A DNA stretch of 47,281 nt, taken from Lachnospiraceae bacterium. Its GTDB lineage: Bacteria; Bacillota; Clostridia; Lachnospirales; Lachnospiraceae. Below, one piece after another: positions 34,164 to 42,127 of this stretch (position 1 is its first letter; each line of letters starts with the position of its first letter). The stretch covers positions 1-47,281 of the forward strand of contig JAFZUY010000035.1 of NCBI GenBank assembly GCA_017618075.1, given 5' to 3'. The notes beneath the pieces were generated by a model that had not been told where the DNA came from, made no database searches, and saw nothing but the letters and a program-made list of their open reading frames with translations. The position numbers and the translations under genes are program-made.

Positions 34164-35810
34164 ATGAAAAAAATAATTAGATTTTGTTTACCATTAATTA
34201 TATTACTTTTACTACCCCCGTTGGTAACAAAGGCTGAGGGTGAGAAGTTTAAAAACGACAGGTGTGTGGTTCCTTTTGATTTGATAGTATCATGCGATGG
34301 CGAAGAAAAATATCTGCGTTCATCATACGGAATACTGGTTGGTATTAGTGATGATGGTGGAGCACCAAATATAATAGCAAATGTTAAGGATGTTTTCGCC
34401 ACAGGAGAAGAAATCCAAATTTTCTGTGATGAAAAGGCGATAGAAGAGGATAAAAGAGACAAAGTCGAAGCAGTTATAAAAGTTACTGTTGAAAAGGATG
34501 TTCAGATAGGGGCAACGATTAATAATGTCAGCGATTCAATGAATTTGGCTGTTCTGAATTTAGAGAAAAAGGTATACAACCATAACAGCGTTTTGTTTGA
34601 TTTGGATGACGATAATATTAAACCGGCGCAAGAGTTATACATACTGGATAATGAGTCTAATTATCATATTGGATATGCTGTAAATGAGTCTCTGGTAAAC
34701 GGTATTAAATATGTGCAATTTGATTCCCCTTTGGACTGGGAACAAAGAGGACAGGCTGTTTTTACTGAGAATGAAGAGTTTGTCGGAATGATTCAGGACA
34801 GCGTTGATGGAGCACATAAAAATGCGCTTAGTTCAAAAGAAATCGCAGTAGTGCTTAAAACATTAGGCATTGAAATTGATGTTGCGGATCATACTGTTAA
34901 GCCCGTGGATAAACAGGTTTTAATAGCTGCTACCGACATGGCGGATAAACTGGATCTGTCTTTATATACGCCGGAAACCGCTGAGGCAATGAAAGAACAA
35001 ATACAGGTAGCCAGAAGCATAATCATAAGCGAAGAAGCCACTCAGGAAGAAGTTGATGCGGCATACAACAACCTAAATTCGGCTCAGGATTCTTTGGTTA
35101 TAGAAGAAAAGATGGATACTATTACAATTGTATTAATTATAGTTTCGGGAGTTTTGGCTCTCGGAATCGTGATTTTTGTGATAGTATTGATTATTATCAA
35201 TAAAAGAAGAAATAAGAAAGAAAAAGAAAAGGCAGAATTAGATGCAAAAAGGGCGCCGGTAAGCAACGGACCATATGTTCCTAACGGCAATAAGAACAAA
35301 AAGGAAACAACACTTCCCGGAGGACAGTCAGAGTATTTAACCAGAGTCAAGCTTTCAGGTGAGTTAGACAAAAACGATGCACCCGAAAGCGGTGGAATGA
35401 GCGAGAAACTTACGAATCTTTCAGGATTTGCTCCTTCGAGCAAAGCTGTAAGCTTTAATGAAGAAGACACTACGGTATTATCTGTAATAGAGGAAGACGA
35501 ACATAACAGTTCCAAGATTTTAGCCCATTTAGTCATGCTTAATGACGGAAAGAGAATAGATATTGATAAAGAATTATATACTTTAGGTAAAAGTGAGCAA
35601 AAGGCTGATTTTGCGATAGACAATAAATCGGTAAGCCGTGCGCATTTATCCATAATATATAAAGACGGAAAGTTCTACGCCAAGGATTTGAGTTCCTTAA
35701 ACGGTTCATACTTAAATAATAATAAATTGAATCCGCAGGAAGAAGTTGAAATAAAAAACGAAGACAGTATTAAACTGGCGGATGCAGAAATGAAATTTTA
35801 TGTTGATTAA
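34164..35810 (+). CDS. membrane protein: degenerate trypsin-like ectodomain, FIVAR, TM, cytoplasmic FHA
   Basis: 548 residues. Signal peptide (LIILLLLPPLVTKAEG). Residues about 30-240 resemble a trypsin/DegP-type fold: SYGILVGI, the MNLAVLNLEKK strand where an Asp-Leu-Ala-Val is usual (here Asn), and QRGQAVFTENEEFVGMI in place of GxSGGP...G.VVG. The catalytic triad is therefore lost. A FIVAR-like helical repeat (about 255-313) is followed by one membrane segment (about 319-345), a linker with EEDTTVL (Thr436/437), and a C-terminal FHA domain with SVSRAHLSI and LSSLNGSYLN. The ATG at 34164 follows GAGGTGAAAG. It probably relays phosphorylation to the T7SS complex. Confidence 0.78.
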   Translation: MKKIIRFCLPLIILLLLPPLVTKAEGEKFKNDRCVVPFDLIVSCDGEEKYLRSSYGILVGISDDGGAPNIIANVKDVFATGEEIQIFCDEKAIEEDKRDKVEAVIKVTVEKDVQIGATINNVSDSMNLAVLNLEKKVYNHNSVLFDLDDDNIKPAQELYILDNESNYHIGYAVNESLVNGIKYVQFDSPLDWEQRGQAVFTENEEFVGMIQDSVDGAHKNALSSKEIAVVLKTLGIEIDVADHTVKPVDKQVLIAATDMADKLDLSLYTPETAEAMKEQIQVARSIIISEEATQEEVDAAYNNLNSAQDSLVIEEKMDTITIVLIIVSGVLALGIVIFVIVLIIINKRRNKKEKEKAELDAKRAPVSNGPYVPNGNKNKKETTLPGGQSEYLTRVKLSGELDKNDAPESGGMSEKLTNLSGFAPSSKAVSFNEEDTTVLSVIEEDEHNSSKILAHLVMLNDGKRIDIDKELYTLGKSEQKADFAIDNKSVSRAHLSIIYKDGKFYAKDLSSLNGSYLNNNKLNPQEEVEIKNEDSIKLADAEMKFYVD

Positions 35811-35821
35811 TTGGGGGTATT

Positions 35822-36073
35822 ATGGAAGATACAATTATTATGGTTTTTGAACGGGCAAAAACAAAGGAAAAAATCGATATTGAAGTTCCTTTGGATATCA
35901 CAGCAAATGATCTGTTAAACGGTCTTAATACTGGATTAAATTTGGGTCTGAATCTTGAGGATTCCAGTCAGTGCTATTTGTGCACCGAAAACCCAATAGC
36001 CTTAATTAAAGGGACTACAATGCTGAAGGATTATAACCTTCATAACGGAACAATAATAAGATTTGAAAAATAA
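35822..36073 (+). CDS. esaB: YukD/EsaB ubiquitin-like T7SS protein
   Basis: 83 residues of ubiquitin-like fold: IIMVFERAKTKEKIDIEVPL, then DITANDLLNGL and a C-terminal LHNGTIIRFEK. This is the size and pattern of YukD/EsaB, the small cytoplasmic component always paired with EssC in Firmicutes T7SS. It starts 11 bp after the FHA gene and ends in a strong terminator, making it the last gene of the locus. Confidence 0.85.
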   Translation: MEDTIIMVFERAKTKEKIDIEVPLDITANDLLNGLNTGLNLGLNLEDSSQCYLCTENPIALIKGTTMLKDYNLHNGTIIRFEK

Positions 36074-36107
36074 AGAAGAATCCTTTAAAAGGATTCTTCT
36101 TTTTTTA
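36073..36107. terminator. bidirectional terminator between T7SS locus and TIR gene
   Basis: A 13-bp stem (AAGAAGAATCCTT with AAGGATTCTTCTT) is flanked by T on the plus side and A on the other, so it can stop transcription from both directions. The T-run contains the stop codon of the convergent TIR gene. Confidence 0.85.
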
Positions 36108-39101
36108 ATTTATAATACCGTATTTTTGCATAATATTTTCGGGTGGTGTGTAATCGTTCAACAGCATGTTGGATTGTATTATTAAATCGTCATAGCTGTA
36201 ATGCGGTAATGAAAATATAGCATCATCGTAATAGTAAATATAGAAGTCTTGTGAAGGAATGTATATTACGTCTGATGGAATAAAGGCTGTTGCATCCAGC
36301 TCATTGTTAAAGACGTAAGTTTTGTCAGATAAACTTAATGTATAAAAATCTGAGTCGGAATAGTAATAAAATCCGTCAATCTGTACGTAAGAAAGATCCG
36401 GGATCTGATTGGTTTTAAAGAGTTCTACAGATTCCCCAAAACGATAGAATTCCATGGTGCCATCTGTATAAACTATCGTAAAAATATTTGTTCCCTGGCA
36501 GACCTGGAAATCGTCTAAATCACTTAGAACTCGTTTTGTTGTGTAATAAGGATCTTTTGCATTTCTTTTATATATTTCTAACAAGCCGGACTCTCTTTTG
36601 ATAGCATAATTATCTTTATCCAAATTATATACTGTTATCTTTTCTTCTTTAGGAATATCAGGCTCTGAAATATATATAACTTCGCCTGTGGTTAAAGAAT
36701 AAAGATAATATTTGTTATCTGTCGAACGGTCGCTCATAATATATTCTCTGTCATTAGATACACTGTATTTTCCCAAAAGAGGACAAGCATATAGTTCAAT
36801 TTCTGCAGCTACGGATCCATCCGAAATGTTATATACTTTCATTCCTGAACCGAAGTCTGCAAAATATTTTGTTCCATCTCCAACAAATGTACACTTGTCA
36901 TATGTTTGTTCTACTGATAAGAGAGGTTCTTTTGAATCTAAGGAGTATAAACTCAAAGTATGAGCGGAACCGTCTCTTCTGAGGAATTGTCCCAAAGAAT
37001 TAGTTAGCATAAATGATGAATAAGGGCAATTAATCAACGGATTATCATCATAGGGCTTTTTTTCATAAAGAGAAACATAATTGGTTCCATCAAACATAAC
37101 ATACAGGTAATTATCTACGGGCAGTATTTTTTCGACGCTTATGTTGGGCTTGTAATAAAAAATATTATAGCTAAATAAAGAATCGAGACTTTGAGAAGTC
37201 ATATACATACCGCAGTCAGTAGTAAATAGTCTGACTGCGTTTTTGCTTGTTGGATATATGTTGCAGATTTTGCCATATGTATTTAAGGCTGATAAAATAT
37301 TTCCGTCGTCAATATTGATGGTATAGATATAATCATAGCCGGAACCATAAATAATATCTTTATAAGAACTTATTTTAATTTCATAAAGAACACCGGGTGT
37401 TTCAGTTTTCCAGTTTATAGTTCCGGTTTTATTGTTTGCGCAAAGCAAAAATTCATCTTTATCGGAAAAATCTTCTTTGTATTTAACACCTGAAATATAG
37501 ATGTTTTCGCCTGAAGATATTAATGAATAACTAAAGTCCATGGGAATCTCATAACTGGATAGAGAGTCTGTTTCTAAATCAAGGGTTATTATTGAGATAT
37601 CCGAAAAAGAAGAGGCTGCGTATGTGAATATTATTTCTTTTCCGTCTTCCGAGCCTATAACATTATATATAAACGGGCTGATAAAAGAAGAAGTATAACC
37701 CAACTCTTCGTATGAATGATATGATATGCAGTCTGTGCTGTCGAAATTATATACAGCAACACCCTGGCTCGAGAATATTGCGTATTTTTGGGCATAATCA
37801 AATCGATATATTTCGCCTTTGTATGAGGATTTTCCGGATGGGTTGGGTAATAAGGCTTCGGTATTGTTTTTATAATCGATTATTTTGATTTGTTCTTCTT
37901 CGTTAACAATAATGGTATCTTCATTCAGAAAAGTAAAACTATGCTCGTCATCATCAAAGTAGTTTTTATTCACGTAGACGGACAATAATTCGTTTCCGTT
38001 TGAAGTATCCCATACATGAAGATTTTTACAAACGTCCAACGTTGCGATTCTTGTATATTCGGGAGATATTTTCGTGGCGGTGATAGTTGATTCTGATTCA
38101 AAGATTCTTCCACCTATATATGTTCCCGAATCGGCATATAATTCCAGAGTGTCGCAAAGCGCAAATTCTGCATCTGCAGAATAAGGATAAGAATCATCTT
38201 TTGAAGATGAGGGCATGACTTTTCTTAAGGCGTAAACAGCATCGAATTTTCTTCCTGAATATATTAGTGATTGAGCGTTTAACGTAGTGGAATGAGCCAG
38301 GCTTAACTTCGCTTCGGTATACTGCTTTTGAATTTGCTCGTTCTGTTCTTTAATCTGTTCAGACTGAGCTTGTATTTCGTGATACTGCTGAGTGATTTCG
38401 GTGTTCTGGTCCAAAATCATTTCGGACTGATTGATTATCTTAAACATAAGTCCCAGACAAACCGCACTAAAAAGCATCAAAGCAGCAGCAACCGCACTAA
38501 CAACAGAGAGTGTTCGTCTCATTGCACGCTCTTTGTGACGCTGTTTGATTTCATCATAATTAAGACCAAACATTGCGGCACAGATTCGAAGCACTGCATC
38601 ATTCATGGCCTTCTTGATAGCTTTGTTGTTTTTGCCTCTCACATCGGCTGCAAGAGGTTCAAATACACGATATTTAGTCTCTGTAGTGCCATCCGGATTG
38701 GTTACTTCATATGCTTCTCTTGTAAGTGCTTCGGGGAAAGATTCATCGGGCTCGCCCTCTGCAAGAACAGCAAGAACTCTGTCTCTTCCGTGAAGTTTTA
38801 TAAAGGTTTCGATTTCTTTTTTACACCATTCGGACTGCGGGAGTCTCGGGGTACAGATTACCAAAAGGAAATCGGAATTTTCCAATGCCATGGTGATGGG
38901 GTCGCTTAAATTGCTGGCAAGCGGCAGTTCGTCCTGATCGCGGAATACTCTCTCTATTTTCTTTTTGCCCGTAGGGGATTTAACGCCTTTAGGAAGTTTA
39001 AAGGCCTCGAGTTTTTTATGAAGAGTCGTAGCGACGAATTTATCGAGTTCTGAATGTCTGTAACTAATAAACGCATCATATTTTAATGTTTTTTCATCCA
39101 T
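36105..39101 (-). CDS. TIR domain - transmembrane - beta-propeller protein
   Basis: 998 residues. The N-terminal TIR domain (about 5-175) has YDAFISYRHSE, the RDQDELPLASNL loop and SEWCKKE96IETF, where Glu96 fits the catalytic Glu of NAD-cleaving TIR domains. A membrane segment (about 198-221) and a Gln/Glu-rich coiled coil (about 224-265, EIQAQSEQIKEQNEQIQ) follow. The large C-terminal part (about 310-990) carries WD40/PQQ-like blades (for example LHVWDTSNGNELLSV). The TIR would be cytoplasmic and the propeller outside. The role could be signalling or defence; it is convergent with the T7SS locus, which may be chance. Confidence 0.85.
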   Translation of the reverse strand: MDEKTLKYDAFISYRHSELDKFVATTLHKKLEAFKLPKGVKSPTGKKKIERVFRDQDELPLASNLSDPITMALENSDFLLVICTPRLPQSEWCKKEIETFIKLHGRDRVLAVLAEGEPDESFPEALTREAYEVTNPDGTTETKYRVFEPLAADVRGKNNKAIKKAMNDAVLRICAAMFGLNYDEIKQRHKERAMRRTLSVVSAVAAALMLFSAVCLGLMFKIINQSEMILDQNTEITQQYHEIQAQSEQIKEQNEQIQKQYTEAKLSLAHSTTLNAQSLIYSGRKFDAVYALRKVMPSSSKDDSYPYSADAEFALCDTLELYADSGTYIGGRIFESESTITATKISPEYTRIATLDVCKNLHVWDTSNGNELLSVYVNKNYFDDDEHSFTFLNEDTIIVNEEEQIKIIDYKNNTEALLPNPSGKSSYKGEIYRFDYAQKYAIFSSQGVAVYNFDSTDCISYHSYEELGYTSSFISPFIYNVIGSEDGKEIIFTYAASSFSDISIITLDLETDSLSSYEIPMDFSYSLISSGENIYISGVKYKEDFSDKDEFLLCANNKTGTINWKTETPGVLYEIKISSYKDIIYGSGYDYIYTINIDDGNILSALNTYGKICNIYPTSKNAVRLFTTDCGMYMTSQSLDSLFSYNIFYYKPNISVEKILPVDNYLYVMFDGTNYVSLYEKKPYDDNPLINCPYSSFMLTNSLGQFLRRDGSAHTLSLYSLDSKEPLLSVEQTYDKCTFVGDGTKYFADFGSGMKVYNISDGSVAAEIELYACPLLGKYSVSNDREYIMSDRSTDNKYYLYSLTTGEVIYISEPDIPKEEKITVYNLDKDNYAIKRESGLLEIYKRNAKDPYYTTKRVLSDLDDFQVCQGTNIFTIVYTDGTMEFYRFGESVELFKTNQIPDLSYVQIDGFYYYSDSDFYTLSLSDKTYVFNNELDATAFIPSDVIYIPSQDFYIYYYDDAIFSLPHYSYDDLIIQSNMLLNDYTPPENIMQKYGIIN

Positions 39102-39136
39102 AACGTTTCCTCTTTTTAAATATGTCTACAAGTAAT

Positions 39137-39164
39137 ATTGTATTAAAAATAGCGTAAATATCAA
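39137..39164 (-). promoter_or_regulatory. promoter of the TIR-propeller gene
   Basis: Read on the minus strand, TTGATA (39164-39159) and TACAAT (39142-39137) are 16 bp apart, about 36 bp upstream of the ATG, and AGAGGAAA precedes the start. Confidence 0.55.
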
Positions 39165-39255
39165 GTTTTTTAAGATTTTATGGTATTATTCGGCAAATAT
39201 ATTTTGTAACAAAAAACAGGCATTTTTTAGCATCATATGATGTATTTTTTTAGAT

Positions 39256-39277
39256 GCATATATGGTAAAATATATGC
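39256..39277 (+). promoter_or_regulatory. inverted repeat over a putative -10 box (operator candidate)
   Basis: GCATATAT (39256-39263) and ATATATGC (39270-39277) form an inverted repeat around GGTAAA. The right half overlaps TAAAAT (39266-39271), a possible -10 box of the downstream reductase gene. The rest of the 219-bp divergent region shows nothing beyond the two promoters. Confidence 0.35.
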
Positions 39278-39320
39278 GTATGGGAAAAGAACAAAATGTA
39301 TAAAAGAGGGAGGTTATAAA

Positions 39321-40439
39321 ATGAGCATAGACTTAAGCACCATGCCAAAGTTAGGGTTCGGACTTATGCGTCTGCCCGAAAAAGACGGCGTGATCGATCA
39401 TGAGCAGCTTTGCCGCATGGTTGACAGCTACATGGACGCGGGAATGAATTATTTTGATACCGCATACATTTATCACGGCGGAAATTCTGAAACTGCCGCC
39501 AGAGAAGCACTCGTAAAAAGATACCCCAGAGAAAGTTTTATGATTGCAACCAAACTTCCCGCATGGGAGATGAAGTGCGAGGACGATGTTGAGAGAATTT
39601 TCAATGATCAGCTTTCAAAGTGTGGTGTCGATTATTTCGATTTATATCTTTTACATTCCGTAGAAGACGGTTCCAACTACGAAACATATGAAAAATATGA
39701 CTGTTTTTCATGGGGTCTTAAAAAGAAAGAAGAAGGAAAAATCAAGCATTTCGGTTTTTCGTTCCATGGCAGTCCCGAGCTCCTAAAAGAAGTACTCGAC
39801 AAACATCCCGAGGTTGAGTTCGTACAGATTCAGCTTAACTACCTCGACAGAACAAACCCCGTAGTTCGTTCAGAGGAACTTTATAATATACTTCACGAGA
39901 GAAACATTCCGATTATCGTAATGGAGCCCGTACGTGGCGGTATGCTTGCTTCCATGGCTCCCGAAATCGAAGAGAAGTTTAAGAAAGTTCATCCCGACAA
40001 ATCAATTGCTTCATGGGCGCTTCGTTTTGTCGGATCTCTTCCCGGAGTAATGACAATTCTTTCCGGTATGTCCAACGAAGAGCAGATGAACGATAATATA
40101 AATACTTTTAAGAATTTCGAGCCTCTGACAGACGAGGAATTCGCAGTTGTTAACGAAGTTACATCGGATATTTTAAATATGAAGCAGATTGGCTGTACAG
40201 CCTGCAGATACTGCTGCGACGGCTGTCCTATGCAGATCAGTATTCCCGATGTATTCAGAACCATCAATACGCTTCGTCGTTACCCCGATGACTGGAGAGC
40301 AAAGAACTTCTACTCGGGCGTTGCATCAAGAGGCGGCAAGGCTTCGGACTGTATCGGCTGCGGTCAGTGCGAGAGCGTATGTCCTCAGCATCTGCCAATT
40401 ATCGAACTCATGCAGGAAGCTGCTTCAATCCTCGATTAG
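39321..40439 (+). CDS. aldo/keto reductase with C-terminal 4Fe-4S clusters
   Basis: 372 residues. The barrel carries the AKR catalytic residues: Asp and Tyr in YFDTAYIYHGG, Lys in IATKLP, and His in LLHSVED. The C-terminus adds ferredoxin-type Cys motifs CTACRYCCDGCP and CIGCGQCESVCP, as in the clostridial AKR-ferredoxin family. It probably reduces an aldehyde or ketone with electrons from NAD(P)H or ferredoxin; the substrate is unknown. GAGGGAGG precedes the ATG at 39321; the frame open from 39237 has no ribosome binding site. Confidence 0.88.
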   Translation: MSIDLSTMPKLGFGLMRLPEKDGVIDHEQLCRMVDSYMDAGMNYFDTAYIYHGGNSETAAREALVKRYPRESFMIATKLPAWEMKCEDDVERIFNDQLSKCGVDYFDLYLLHSVEDGSNYETYEKYDCFSWGLKKKEEGKIKHFGFSFHGSPELLKEVLDKHPEVEFVQIQLNYLDRTNPVVRSEELYNILHERNIPIIVMEPVRGGMLASMAPEIEEKFKKVHPDKSIASWALRFVGSLPGVMTILSGMSNEEQMNDNINTFKNFEPLTDEEFAVVNEVTSDILNMKQIGCTACRYCCDGCPMQISIPDVFRTINTLRRYPDDWRAKNFYSGVASRGGKASDCIGCGQCESVCPQHLPIIELMQEAASILD

Positions 40440-40498
40440 CCACTTGGGGACACATCTCTAAAAAGAAAAATGAATAATTGATTATACAGGAGGTTATC

Positions 40499-40912
40499 AT
40501 GGCTTGTTTTTTAGTTCCGGGTACGGAAGCAATTGTTACAACAATCGTTACGGCGGTTGTAAAAAAGAAAGAGAATAATAATTTAAAGAAGGCATCGGTT
40601 GATGGAACAAGTGCCGCTGAAAAGATCGGCACAAAGTTTTCCACCAAACTCGGATGGCTCAATAAAATGCTTTGGGGCGGAAGTGCGCTTCTTGCTTTTG
40701 AACATGTATGGCACGGTGAAGTTATTCCAACATTTCCTTTCCTTACCGCAGTTAAGGAGGGCGAGGTAGGCGGAATGCTGGCAGAAATGGGAACCGCGGG
40801 CGTTACGATGGCTGTGCTTGTTACCGCTGCATGGGTTGGAATGGTAATCGTTTCCAACGTTATCGAAAAACGCCAGGCAGAAAATACAGATTCTAAGGAG
40901 GTTAAGGCATGA
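40499..40912 (+). CDS. small membrane protein of unknown function
   Basis: 137 residues with an N-terminal hydrophobic segment (MACFLVPGTEAIVTTIV) and two further hydrophobic stretches around LWGGSALLAFEHVW and AGVTMAVLVTAAWVGMVIV. No family is recognised. An AGGAGG ribosome binding site sets the start at 40499. Its stop overlaps the start of the next membrane gene by 4 bp (ATGA), so the two likely form a complex. They lie upstream of larB/larC, separated by a palindrome. Confidence 0.7.
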   Translation: MACFLVPGTEAIVTTIVTAVVKKKENNNLKKASVDGTSAAEKIGTKFSTKLGWLNKMLWGGSALLAFEHVWHGEVIPTFPFLTAVKEGEVGGMLAEMGTAGVTMAVLVTAAWVGMVIVSNVIEKRQAENTDSKEVKA

Positions 40913-41226
40913 CACTTCTTATTACAATTTTTGCAGCCATTACCGTTACTTTAATCTGGTATAAAAAAGCTCCCGACAATTCAATGAGATACGGCACACT
41001 TGCTCTTATGTACTGGGGTGCTTCACTTATGTGGCTCGTGGATGCAATCTTCGAATATGCAGAGCTCGGCGCAGAATTCTTCACTCCTGCCGCAGCAGAT
41101 ATGTTAAACGATTCATATCTCGGTCTTTGCGTAGTTGCACTAGGCCTCATTATCTGGATTGTAATGCTTTTCATAAAAGACCCGAAAGGCATCATCAGAA
41201 AAATGTTAGTTAAAAAGAACGCATAA
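40909..41226 (+). CDS. small membrane protein, coupled to the preceding gene
   Basis: 105 residues with three hydrophobic stretches (LLITIFAAITVTLIWY; LALMYWGASLMWLVDAIF; LGLCVVALGLIIWIVMLF) and a basic C-terminus. No known family is identified. Overlap of start and stop codons with the upstream gene points to coupled translation of a two-subunit membrane unit. Confidence 0.7.
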   Translation: MTLLITIFAAITVTLIWYKKAPDNSMRYGTLALMYWGASLMWLVDAIFEYAELGAEFFTPAAADMLNDSYLGLCVVALGLIIWIVMLFIKDPKGIIRKMLVKKNA

Positions 41227-41238
41227 AAGAGTCATTCG

Positions 41239-41283
41239 GGGACGGTTCTAAAATGGTAAAAAAAGCCAAAACAGAACCGTCCC
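41239..41283. repeat. REP-like palindrome
   Basis: GGGACGGTTCT (41239-41249) and AGAACCGTCCC (41273-41283) form an 11-bp perfect stem, with no T-run. The core equals the stem of the proS terminator (9968-10005). Similar GGGACGGTTCT palindromes are common in Clostridia near REP-associated transposases, from general knowledge. Confidence 0.6.
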
Positions 41284-41296
41284 TAATTGGTTCAAT

Positions 41297-41312
41297 ATTA
41301 TGTAAACCAAAA
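41297..41312. repeat. 16-bp direct repeat copy 1, upstream of larB
   Basis: ATTATGTAAACCAAAA occurs here and exactly again at 42093-42108, just upstream of larC. Both copies precede a lar gene start by about 18-19 bp, suggesting a regulatory or mRNA-processing element. Confidence 0.5.
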
Positions 41313-41329
41313 AGAAAAAGAGACAAAAT

Positions 41330-42091
41330 ATGAAAACAGACTTATATCAAATCCTTGAAGATGTAAGAGACAATAAAATATCAGTCAGCGAGGCGGAGCT
41401 TCTCATCAAAAAAGAACCCTTCGCTGAACTCGATTTTGCCACTCTGGATTTGCAGAGAAAGAACCGTCAGGGAGCAGGCGAGGTGGTCTACGGAGCAGGA
41501 AAAACTCCGGAGCAGATAAAGGCCATCGTCGAGACCCTAAAAGAACACTCAAATGACGGAATTTTGATCACAAAACTGTCAAAAGAGAAGGAAAATACCT
41601 TAAAAACAATGTTAAATGCAGATTTAACTTTTTATGAGGAAGCCCAAATTGCAATAGTTGGCAAAAAAAGAGCTGCAGACGGGCTCGGAAAAGTCGTAAT
41701 TGTGACCGGAGGAACGAGTGATATACCCGTTGCGGAGGAAGCAGCCGTTACGGCGGAGTTTTTTGGTAATGAAATCGAGCGAATTTACGATGTCGGAGTG
41801 GCAGGTCTTCACAGACTATTATCTAAAATGGATTCGCTCATGAGCGCCTCGGTCATCATCGCAATCGCGGGTATGGAAGGAGCGCTTGCGAGCGTTGTCG
41901 GAGGTCTTGTGGACTGTCCGGTCATAGCTGTTCCGACCAGCGTGGGATATGGGGCATCGTTTGAAGGCCTGTCAGCTCTTTTATCAATGTTAAACTCCTG
42001 TGCATCGGGCGTAACCGTAGTAAATATCGATAACGGCTACGGTGCAGGCTACTATGCAAGCCTCATAAATCATATGAATAAGAAACAGTAA
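41330..42091 (+). CDS. larB: LarB, nickel-pincer cofactor carboxylase/hydrolase
   Basis: 253 residues of a PurE-related enzyme. Conserved blocks include QGAGEVVYGAGKTPEQI, VTGGTSDIPVAEEAAVTA, YDVGVAGLHRLL and VPTSVGYGASFEGL. LarB carboxylates and hydrolyses nicotinic acid adenine dinucleotide in the first step of nickel-pincer nucleotide synthesis. It precedes larC by 36 bp. The ribosome binding site is weak (AAAAGAGAC). larE and the lactate racemase gene larA are not in the window. Confidence 0.9.
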   Translation: MKTDLYQILEDVRDNKISVSEAELLIKKEPFAELDFATLDLQRKNRQGAGEVVYGAGKTPEQIKAIVETLKEHSNDGILITKLSKEKENTLKTMLNADLTFYEEAQIAIVGKKRAADGLGKVVIVTGGTSDIPVAEEAAVTAEFFGNEIERIYDVGVAGLHRLLSKMDSLMSASVIIAIAGMEGALASVVGGLVDCPVIAVPTSVGYGASFEGLSALLSMLNSCASGVTVVNIDNGYGAGYYASLINHMNKKQ

Positions 42092-42092
42092 A

Positions 42093-42108
42093 ATTATGTA
42101 AACCAAAA
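42093..42108. repeat. 16-bp direct repeat copy 2, upstream of larC
   Basis: Exact copy of the element at 41297-41312, in the larB-larC gap, 19 bp before the larC ATG. Confidence 0.5.
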
Positions 42109-42127
42109 TCGTGTGAAAGGACTCAAT

